This document shows positions 6,903 to 13,251 of a stretch of 15,898 nucleotides of DNA, piece after piece. The position numbers and the translations under genes were made by a program. The notes beneath the pieces are model-generated. The model searched no databases, had not been told where the DNA came from, and worked only from the letters and a program-made list of their open reading frames with translations. Positions within the stretch are counted from its first letter, which is position 1. The number at the start of each line of letters is the position of its first letter. The stretch comes from Legionellaceae bacterium UBA2794 (GTDB lineage: Bacteria > Pseudomonadota > Gammaproteobacteria > Legionellales > Legionellaceae). Where the stretch lies: the NCBI GenBank assembly GCA_002352055.1, contig DEHS01000097.1:38933-54830 (forward strand), written 5' to 3'.

Positions 6903-7730
6903 GATAAAAAAAAACATACTTTACTTGCGGTTAATCGTTCAGCCCAGAGCAATGTCCACGATTTATCGACCTGGGGAGAAGGCGCTATTTTGTATGATCC
7001 CTGGAACCAATTAATTTATTATGCTCAGGATTATAATCAATTAGAGAAATCGCATACTCATCATTTCCAATTCCCAGATTCTAAATGGGAGGTAGTGCAA
7101 TGTTTCAACCACATTAATGTCGACCATATGTCTAATATTGACTATTTAGAAACCCTTTACTCAATAACAAATCATACGACGCAGCAAATGCGTGAAGCAG
7201 CTTTAATGGAAGAATATTTCCTGATTGAACCAAACAAAATCAAGTTGACCAAAAATTTTCTTGATTTTCATCTTAATCAATTAAAATTGCCTATTATTGA
7301 AAGCGAAGTTAATCTTTTTCTGACTTACTCAGGTAATCAATTACTAAAAGTTATTCCAGGATTTACAAAGCCTACGCTGGTAATCCATATTGACTTTTTA
7401 AAAGGATTATTTGATAAGAATAGCTATACCGTTGAAGAACTTCAATTTGGCCTGTCCTGCTTGCTTTATGAAATTAAATTTAATCCAATTCCTGATGATG
7501 TCTCATTGCAGGATCAGTTTTATTTCGATTCATTGGCATTGAAATTGTGTAAAAACGGGGAAGCCGCCAAAAGTTATCTAAAAAAATACGCTGAATTCGA
7601 ACATAATAATCAAAAAGAAATAGTGTTCATTAAAAGGATAAGAAACATCCATAGTTATTATGCTATTGAAGAAGAAAATAAAATTCATCCAAAATTAAAA
7701 GTGCATTGGTTGAAGTGTTACCGAGTTTGA
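6903..7730 (+). pseudogene. Middle fragment of the decayed gene, with DPW and M48-like regions
   Basis: This frame is open from 6903 to TGA at 7728-7730. It encodes H-T-L-L-A-V-N-R-S, then W-G-E-G-A-I-L-Y-D-P-W-N-Q-L-I-Y-Y, then a helical region. The region around L-V-I-H-I-D-F-L-K-G-L-F and E-E-L-Q-F-G-L-S-C-L-L-Y-E-I-K-F follows the layout of M48 metallopeptidases. There is no ATG with a ribosome site at its beginning. The TTG at 6990 has AAGG seven bases upstream, but that lies inside the conserved W-G-E-G coding stretch and is probably chance. Its C-terminal end is replaced by an out-of-frame tail (V-H-W-L-K-C-Y-R-V) after the second frameshift. Confidence 0.55.
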
Positions 7731-7950
7731 GTCGTTTATATACAATAAGCCAACCGTTTCTTTTATTTGGCGCATTTGCTCAACAGGTTAAAAGAAGATG
7801 GAATGGGAATAAATTGGATGATGGTAAAGAATTAACCGCTCACAGCTACTCCATGAGAGACTTTAATTCATGAGACCAACCTGACTCACCTTACCCTGAG
7901 GTATCCCCTACTAATTTTTAATGCATAATAATTTTGTGAATTAATGAGTT

Positions 7951-8213
7951 GTCTTCCCCACGCAGGTGGGGATCTATCCAATAAAATGGCATTTTGCTAA
8001 ATATTTGGATTGTTTCCCACCTGCATGGGGATACCAAAATAAACATTAAGAACGGTTAAAGAACATAAATTTTTGAGGGGATAACCAATCACGCGCAGGC
8101 GGGATCTATACAATAAAGTGACATTTAGCTAATATTTTGATGGTTCCCCGTTTGCACGGGGACGACAAAAGAAACATAATGCAGGATAGAAGCGCATAAA
8201 ATTTTGAGGCGAT
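7951..8213. repeat. Two tandem ~131-base units, each with a pair of oppositely oriented hairpins
   Basis: Unit 1 (7951 to about 8083) and unit 2 (about 8084 to 8213) align along their length with indels: GATCTAT at 7971 and 8103, and TTTTGAGG(G/C)GATA at about 8072 and 8202. Each unit begins with a CCCCACGCAGGTGGGG-like palindrome and has a second palindrome about 60 bases on, at 8013-8031 and 8143-8162. The second reads as the reverse complement of the first type (CCTGCATGGGGA; TTTGCACGGGGA). The first palindrome of unit 2 (8090-8104) is partly eroded. The layout matches a BIME-like pair of inverted REP elements that was duplicated and then diverged. A CRISPR reading is less likely. Confidence 0.65.
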
Positions 8214-8293
8214 ACCTCAGACCTCAACCGGGTTAGTGAAATTTCAAATCTTTGAATTTTATTGTCGTTTTATCGTAATAAGTTAATAATTTC

Positions 8294-8323
8294 TTGTTAA
8301 TGAAGCCATGTATTGGATAGAAT
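8294..8323 (+). promoter_or_regulatory. Candidate sigma-70 promoter for the site-2 protease/pdxB pair
   Basis: TTGTTA (8294-8299) and TAGAAT (8318-8323) are separated by 18 bases. Transcription would begin near 8330, leaving a leader of about 25 bases before the ATG at 8355. That leader has no strong Shine-Dalgarno sequence. Confidence 0.4.
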
Positions 8324-8354
8324 CGGTGCACAGCTTCTATAGTTCACAAGATTC

Positions 8355-9014
8355 ATGCAAGAATTTACTTTAATTCAACAAATCTGCATCTGGGCAATGC
8401 CCGTTCTGCTCGCTATCACGTTACATGAAGTAGCTCATGGTTATGCGGCTTACCGTTGTGGCGATACCACCGCAAAAATGTATGGACGTTTAAGTTTAAA
8501 TCCAATACGACATATTGACTTGTTAGGTACTATTATTTTACCAATCCTTATTGGAGTTATTACCCATTTTAACTTCGTCATAGGCTATGCAAAACCGGTA
8601 CCCGTGAACTGGAATCAACTCCGTAATCCACGTCGGGACATGATTCTGGTTACACTTGCTGGTCCTTGCGCCAATTTTGTAATGGCCTTATTTTGGGCCG
8701 GTTGTTTTAAATTAGCCATTATGCTTCATCCAGAAATATCAATGCCTGCTTTATTTCTCCTGGCTACTGCCAAAGCTGGGATGATCATTAATCTGGTGCT
8801 GGCATTTTTAAACCTCATACCTCTTCCACCTCTTGATGGCAGTCGTGTGGTGATGAGTCTTTTACCTCCTCGGCAGGCAATGGTTTTTGCTAAAATTGAA
8901 CCCTATGGTTTTATTATACTTGTGGCCTTAATTTTCACGGGTGTCTTGGGCTATATTTTAACGCCACTGATCAATGGGGGATTTTTTATCCTTAAATCCA
9001 TTTTTCAAATATGA
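8355..9014 (+). CDS. Site-2 protease family (M50) membrane metalloprotease
   Basis: This is a 219-residue intramembrane zinc metalloprotease of the short, PDZ-less M50 group. The zinc motif H24-E-V-A-H28 lies in the first membrane helix (I-T-L-H-E-V-A-H-G). The third-ligand motif N153-L-I-P-L-P-P-L-D161-G is in a C-terminal helix. L-S-L-N-P-I-R-H-I-D-L-L-G-T at about 46-59 is typical of this group. Five or so hydrophobic segments are visible. Such proteins cleave membrane-embedded substrates, but the targets of this short subgroup are mostly unknown, so no gene symbol is given. The stop codon overlaps the start of pdxB by four bases (ATGA), so the two are translationally coupled. The ribosome site is weak. 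Confidence 0.93.
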   Translation: MQEFTLIQQICIWAMPVLLAITLHEVAHGYAAYRCGDTTAKMYGRLSLNPIRHIDLLGTIILPILIGVITHFNFVIGYAKPVPVNWNQLRNPRRDMILVTLAGPCANFVMALFWAGCFKLAIMLHPEISMPALFLLATAKAGMIINLVLAFLNLIPLPPLDGSRVVMSLLPPRQAMVFAKIEPYGFIILVALIFTGVLGYILTPLINGGFFILKSIFQI

Positions 9015-10072
9015 ATATTCTTGCCGACTCAGCATTACCAGGACTTGATGAAGCGTTTCCAGCTCCTTTTAATCTTACACGCTACCATCATCCAGAAGAA
9101 ATTGGCAATTTGCTTAAGAAACAGGACATTCTTCTATGTCGTTCAACCTTAAAAGTAAACCAAAACTTATTTAAAGATCACAAACCTCGCTATGTAGCCA
9201 CAGCAAGCAGTGGCACCGATCATGCAGACAGACTCTATCTGCAAAACCAGAATATCACCCTTATTGACGCCAAGGGATGTAATGCCATTTCGGTTGCAGA
9301 TTATGTGATGTCTGTTATTGCTTATTTACAACAAAAGAATCAGTTAAAGTTTAAATCAGCAGGGATTATTGGTATGGGTAAAGTCGGTACCCAAGTATTT
9401 AGTCGATTAAAGGCAGTTGCAGCGGACATTATTCCCTTTGACCCATTAAGAGAATTACACGACAATGTGTTTAAAAGTAAATCTATAGGTCAATTGTATG
9501 ACTGTGATCTATTATGCATACATGCCGAATTTCATCAAAATCATCCATATCCCAGTTCGAATTTATTAAATGCTGAATTCTTCAAACGACTTAAACCCGG
9601 TTGTGTCATTATTAATGCGGCAAGAGGCGGTATAGTAAATGAAGAGGACCTGTTACAGGTGGCTGAATCACTGATTTATTGTACTGATGTATTTAGCAAT
9701 GAACCTGCTATAGATAAACGAATCGTAGCGGCCGCGACCCTCTGCACCCCTCATATTGCAGGACATAGTCTTGAGGCGAAATATAACGCTGTTGCCATAG
9801 TAAGCAAAAAACTCCATGATCTAATGGCACTGCCCTATCCAGAATTTGCAAAACCGGTGAGTCCCATAATACAGAAATGGAATAACGATTTACCATGGCA
9901 GAATCAAATATTATCTTTGTACAATCCCTTTGCTGAAAGTGCAGCATTAAAAGGTGCGGCAGATTTAGAATCTACCTTTATTTCATTACGACAAAAACAT
10001 CAAATAAGACACGACTTTCAACAGTATTTTAATGGATCAAATAAATGGATTAACTCCCAACTTCCGAATTAA
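9011..10072 (+). CDS. pdxB: Erythronate-4-phosphate dehydrogenase
   Basis: PdxB oxidises 4-phospho-D-erythronate in the DXP-dependent pathway to pyridoxal 5'-phosphate (vitamin B6) in the cytoplasm. The 353-residue protein has the D-2-hydroxyacid dehydrogenase fold. The N-terminus M-N-I-L-A-D and T-A-S-S-G-T-D-H at about 64-71 are PdxB-like, as is G-C-N-A-I-S-V-A-D-Y at 89-98. The NAD loop is G121-M-G123-K-V-G126. Catalytic residues R205 (A-A-R-G-G), E231 (S-N-E-P) and H248 (T-P-H-I-A-G) are all present. The G-H-S-L-E-A-K sequence after H248 matches the PdxB signature rather than SerA or LdhA. A C-terminal extension of about 90 residues corresponds to the PdxB dimerisation domain. It starts inside the stop of the M50 gene. 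It converges on the GNAT gene with a 32-base gap and no obvious terminator. Confidence 0.93.
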   Translation: MNILADSALPGLDEAFPAPFNLTRYHHPEEIGNLLKKQDILLCRSTLKVNQNLFKDHKPRYVATASSGTDHADRLYLQNQNITLIDAKGCNAISVADYVMSVIAYLQQKNQLKFKSAGIIGMGKVGTQVFSRLKAVAADIIPFDPLRELHDNVFKSKSIGQLYDCDLLCIHAEFHQNHPYPSSNLLNAEFFKRLKPGCVIINAARGGIVNEEDLLQVAESLIYCTDVFSNEPAIDKRIVAAATLCTPHIAGHSLEAKYNAVAIVSKKLHDLMALPYPEFAKPVSPIIQKWNNDLPWQNQILSLYNPFAESAALKGAADLESTFISLRQKHQIRHDFQQYFNGSNKWINSQLPN

Positions 10073-10104
10073 TGTAAAGGATAATTCTCTGCTGAGCTAA
10101 TCTG

Positions 10105-10716
10105 TCATAAATCACCTTGATAAACCATAGTGGTAATCGAAAATTGATTGTCTATTAAAAAATTGGAGCGGACTTCAAACCCATGGGCCAAATAAAAATT
10201 AATAGCGCTTGAGCTACTGGTTTGAAGATAAATAGGCAGCTTTTGATTTTGAGCCAATTGAATCAAATACTGCAATGACGAATGGCCGAATCCTTGGCGT
10301 ACTTTATCTGGTGAGGTTGCCATTATCCATAAGTACCAGTGTTTTTGATTTCCCATAATCCTTTTTCGCTCATCTGAAACGCGTTCATTTAACCAGATTA
10401 ATCGTTTTAAAGTTTCTTTATTAACCAAAAAAGGAATTTTTAATAAACCACAACGAATGTTACGTAAGTGATTAAACCCAACATCACCAGGTTTTTTTGC
10501 CAGCAAAATAGCCTCTAAATTAGAAGTTTTTAAAGCAATTCCATATTTAATGCAGTATTTAATCCAAGCTCTATTGAAATGATATTCAATTTGACGTGTA
10601 TTCCTTTCTGTAGCAAAAATCCATTGATGCATGGGATAATTTGTAAAGACATGCACTAATTTTTCGGCTACCTGCCCTACATCATTCCATTCAATATCGA
10701 ATAGATCGCACATCAT
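10105..10716 (-). CDS. GNAT-family N-acetyltransferase
   Basis: This is a 203-residue GCN5-related acyltransferase. Motif A is visible as W-Y-L-W-I-M-A-T-S-P-D-K-V-R-Q-G-F-G-H-S-S-L, with the acyl-CoA pyrophosphate loop (R/Q)-x-G-x-G. Motif B follows as I-Y-L-Q-T-S-S-S-S-A-I-N-F-Y-L-A-H-G-F-E-V. The acceptor is unknown and the first half is not informative. GAAGAG lies upstream of the ATG. The gene starts 14 bases after the stop of the prenyl synthase fusion on the same strand, so the two are almost certainly co-transcribed. It may therefore acylate a product of that enzyme, which is inference. An unrelated substrate remains possible. Confidence 0.85.
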   Translation of the reverse strand: MMCDLFDIEWNDVGQVAEKLVHVFTNYPMHQWIFATERNTRQIEYHFNRAWIKYCIKYGIALKTSNLEAILLAKKPGDVGFNHLRNIRCGLLKIPFLVNKETLKRLIWLNERVSDERKRIMGNQKHWYLWIMATSPDKVRQGFGHSSLQYLIQLAQNQKLPIYLQTSSSSAINFYLAHGFEVRSNFLIDNQFSITTMVYQGDL

Positions 10717-10730
10717 CCATTCTCTTCAGA

Positions 10731-12923
10731 TTAGGTTTTTTGATTTAAGTGTATTTCCAGAATATAAATTCCCGCGTAATAAAGCATTGCCTTATAAATG
10801 GAGTCCGGGAGATGGGGCTCTAATTCATCCCAAGCTTGAGCTACTATTGATTTTGCTTTTTGGATGCATAGATCAATAATACCCATTTCATTAAATAATG
10901 AAACCAATTGAGCCAACTCCTCTCTTTTCTTATATACGATGACTTCTGTTAGCCAAAGCCTTTGCTGAGTGGTTAATTGCGGAATAGAAAGAACAATGGG
11001 CAAAGTTATTTTTGCTGACATCACATCTTCTTCGAGAGAACGCTCATCTCCAGTGTAAGCAATAGCATCATCAATGTATTGAAAAGCAAGACCTATTTTA
11101 AAAGCATATTCACCCAATTTATTTATCTGCTCAGGAGTTCCTCCGCCTAATACCGCTCCCATCTCGGCGAGGGATTTACCAGCGCTTCCTGTTTTAAGTC
11201 CGTGTAATGCATTAATTACATTCAGCAAATGATGATTATCACCACGTTCAATTGCTTCAAAGAGTAGATCCTGCATTCCAGAAACATCAGCACATTGACC
11301 TAAAATCGTACTAATTGATATATCAAAATAGGTTGTGTAGATATCTTTTAGCTGCGACATCTTTAACTTGTCCTGTTCCAAAAACGAGTTAAAGAGAAAA
11401 AATCCCAACAAACCCGAATTAATCGCTTTATCGACGCCATATAATTCATGAATAGTTTGCTTACCTCGCCGCATCTTAGAATTATCCTGAATGTCATCAA
11501 GGATTAAAGTTGAGGATTGAATTAATTCAATCATTCCCGCCCACTCACGAAAATGCTCGGAATTACCCCCGACCGCATTAAGGCTTATAAAGCACAGCAA
11601 TGATCGCCAACATTTGCCTTTACGCAAAACCATATCACGTAAAGGTTCAAGACCCCCAGCATACAATTTTTTATAAGGGATATCGTTAATATATTTTGCT
11701 AATATTGAATCTCTGACCGCAACCGTACCAAAATCATTTCTATCTACTAATAATTGATGCTCCTCGACTTCTTTAAGTGTTAATTGGGATGCGGCCTCTA
11801 TCAATTGTTTAGGATTAGTGAACAAATTCTGTCCCATATTCCGCATCTCGACATAACCCATCCCATTGATAACCTCTTTATTACAATGGTATGTCACAGC
11901 AATGGCACCTTCATAAAAAGCTGGGTTTGCGACCAATGTTGGCAATTCCTGGTCATGAAAAAGAGTGTCAATTAACAACTCTGCACCAAGCTCTGGTATT
12001 ACAATTTTCCATTTAACCGGATATTCAACTAAGGTTCTGCTGCTTTTCCAGTATGCCTGGTTTTCGATGGTGAAATCAGAATAGGTTTTTGAATTACCAT
12101 ATTTATCAATATAAATAACGACATATTCTTTTGGTGTTGTCATATCTTGATTGAAAATCTGATAAATGGACAATTGCTCTTTATTTTCTAATTGTATTGA
12201 GAACCATAACCAACTTAAATCGGCAGTACTTATTTTAGCGTCTTTATTAATACTGTACTCATGATCATACCAGGCAGTTCCAGTGATTTTTTCAGAATTA
12301 CAGGAGCCACTTACTTCTCCATAAGGCAGAAAATAATAATACATTTGCTCCATTTCAGACTCTTTAGATAAGACAATCCCATCTTGCCCATGTAATATGG
12401 GTTTACTTAACATATTCAATCTAAAATCAATGTTCATCAACGGATCATTGATCGAAAGGAAATATTCATCACCCTTCTTCCTAAAACTTGAATCACCAAA
12501 TTGAGCGTGTAGTTCAGCATTTGTCACAGCTAAACTTATTTCCATAACCCTATCCGGAAGAACAGCTCCATTTTCTTTAATCATTTGGGCAAGATAAATC
12601 AGAAAGGGGTTATTCTCTTTATTACTATCAACAAGAGCTGTATAAATTTCTTCAGAAATAAATTTGTCAATAATTGTGGAAGAGAAAAATTTTTTATTTT
12701 GATGGTCTGTTAACGCATAGATTACAAAATGGCAGGGCTTGGGTTTATCCTTACTCTTAACTTTAAAAAAACTGAAAACAAAACTGAACTTGCGATTTTT
12801 ATTGCTTTCTTCACTAAAATGAAAATTAAAATACCACCATTCCAGATTTGATTGTTCATGTGGCAAATCCTGTTGCGTTAAATCAATGGCACCATTAGAT
12901 GACTCTTTGGTTACTTGGTACAT
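10731..12923 (-). CDS. Fusion: CrtC/AttH-like lipocalin domain plus prenyl diphosphate synthase
   Basis: This 730-residue two-domain protein has no gene name I recognise. Residues about 1-370 resemble the CrtC/AttH lipocalin-like family (carotenoid 1,2-hydratase relatives): S-N-L-E-W-W-Y-F-N-F-H-F at 25-36, G-T-A-W-Y-D-H-E-Y-S at 215-224, and W-L-W-F-S-I-Q-L at 238-245. Residues about 400-730 are an isoprenyl diphosphate synthase: G-K-C-W-R-S-L at 436-442, first Asp-rich motif D476-D-I-Q-D480 followed by N-S-K-M-R-R-G-K, K567-T, and second motif F-Q-Y-I-D618-D-A-I-A, then A-K-I-T-L-P at 637-642. The first motif resembles eukaryotic type III GGPP synthases. The second lacks its third Asp. No signal peptide or membrane helix is seen, so it is probably cytoplasmic. 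AAGGAAG precedes the ATG. It probably makes a C15-C20 prenyl diphosphate and hydrates or cyclises a derivative; product and chain length are unknown. Confidence 0.88.
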   Translation of the reverse strand: MYQVTKESSNGAIDLTQQDLPHEQSNLEWWYFNFHFSEESNKNRKFSFVFSFFKVKSKDKPKPCHFVIYALTDHQNKKFFSSTIIDKFISEEIYTALVDSNKENNPFLIYLAQMIKENGAVLPDRVMEISLAVTNAELHAQFGDSSFRKKGDEYFLSINDPLMNIDFRLNMLSKPILHGQDGIVLSKESEMEQMYYYFLPYGEVSGSCNSEKITGTAWYDHEYSINKDAKISTADLSWLWFSIQLENKEQLSIYQIFNQDMTTPKEYVVIYIDKYGNSKTYSDFTIENQAYWKSSRTLVEYPVKWKIVIPELGAELLIDTLFHDQELPTLVANPAFYEGAIAVTYHCNKEVINGMGYVEMRNMGQNLFTNPKQLIEAASQLTLKEVEEHQLLVDRNDFGTVAVRDSILAKYINDIPYKKLYAGGLEPLRDMVLRKGKCWRSLLCFISLNAVGGNSEHFREWAGMIELIQSSTLILDDIQDNSKMRRGKQTIHELYGVDKAINSGLLGFFLFNSFLEQDKLKMSQLKDIYTTYFDISISTILGQCADVSGMQDLLFEAIERGDNHHLLNVINALHGLKTGSAGKSLAEMGAVLGGGTPEQINKLGEYAFKIGLAFQYIDDAIAYTGDERSLEEDVMSAKITLPIVLSIPQLTTQQRLWLTEVIVYKKREELAQLVSLFNEMGIIDLCIQKAKSIVAQAWDELEPHLPDSIYKAMLYYAGIYILEIHLNQKT

Positions 12924-13251
12924 ATACAGCTTCCTTATAAATCGTTATCAACGTCCTGTATAAGTTGTATCCTTTTATTTAAGGCATGTTATAAGCAATT
13001 AGAAACTTTATATTGAAGCTTTTTTGGTTTAAAAGGAAATTGAGTAGACTTGATGGTATTTTAGACGATATGGTTGAAATTTTCCTAATATTTAAGCAAA
13101 ACCTGTTAAATATTTATAATTTCCATATAAAAATCAGCTTTGGTCTAATTGAAGATTCTTTTAAGCTCATTCTAAAATAAATGTTAAACACACTTTGTTG
13201 ATTTAAAAGGAGCAAATGGTTTTTAAACTATACTCAAATTAGATCAGTCTT
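12924..13251. other. AT-rich gene-free region upstream of the terpenoid fusion
   Basis: These 328 bases between the murE stop and the fusion gene hold no coding frame I can support. The sequence is more AT-rich than its neighbours. A weak promoter-like pair for the - strand gene is TTCAAT (13017-13012) and TATAAC (12993-12988) with an 18-base spacer. The AT-rich spacer suggests that the fusion/GNAT pair is transcribed separately from murE. Confidence 0.5.

Larger units (their letters stand above)
6148..7873 (+). pseudogene. Decayed effector-like gene: peptidase-like region plus M48-like region
   Basis: Three reading segments join into one protein if one in-frame TAG (6736-6738) is read through and one base is restored in each of two A-runs (6906-6914 and 7697-7700). 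The reconstructed product is about 575 residues. The segments continue smoothly in sense: frame 1 up to I-N-K-I-K-K; then frame 3 from K-K-H-T-L-L-A-V-N-R-S through D-P-W; then frame 2 from K-S-A-L-V-E-V-L-P-S-L to TGA at 7871-7873. The middle has a Cys...His...DPW pattern (codons 6781, 6915, 6996) resembling cysteine-peptidase or transglutaminase-like effectors. The C-terminal third resembles M48 peptidases without zinc ligands. The start has AAAAGGA seven bases upstream. Two errors are single-base losses in A-runs, so sequencing error must be excluded, but the amber codon is independent. I cannot name the gene. Confidence 0.7.
7874..8354. other. Gene-free region with tandem hairpin units
   Basis: No coding frame is supported in these 481 bases. 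From 7951 to about 8213 there are two diverged tandem units with four GC-rich hairpins. Bases 8214-8293 are AT-rich without clear features. A candidate promoter for the site-2 protease gene lies at 8294-8323. Confidence 0.75.

Noticed and set aside
6802..7014. Independent 70-residue gene in frame 1
   Set aside because: Its second half runs out of frame with the conserved W-G-E-G...D-P-W segment, it has no ribosome site, and it is explained as part of the decayed gene.
7951..8165. Type I-E CRISPR array
   Set aside because: The palindromes are not the same sequence, alternate ones are inverted, spacing is uneven, 'spacers' repeat between the two units, and no cas gene is in the window.
13216..13242. 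Eight-codon leader peptide (M-V-F-K-L-Y-S-N) with AAAGGAG upstream on the + strand
   Set aside because: There is no + strand gene downstream; the frame runs into the 3' end of murE on the other strand. The good ribosome site is probably chance in A-rich DNA.
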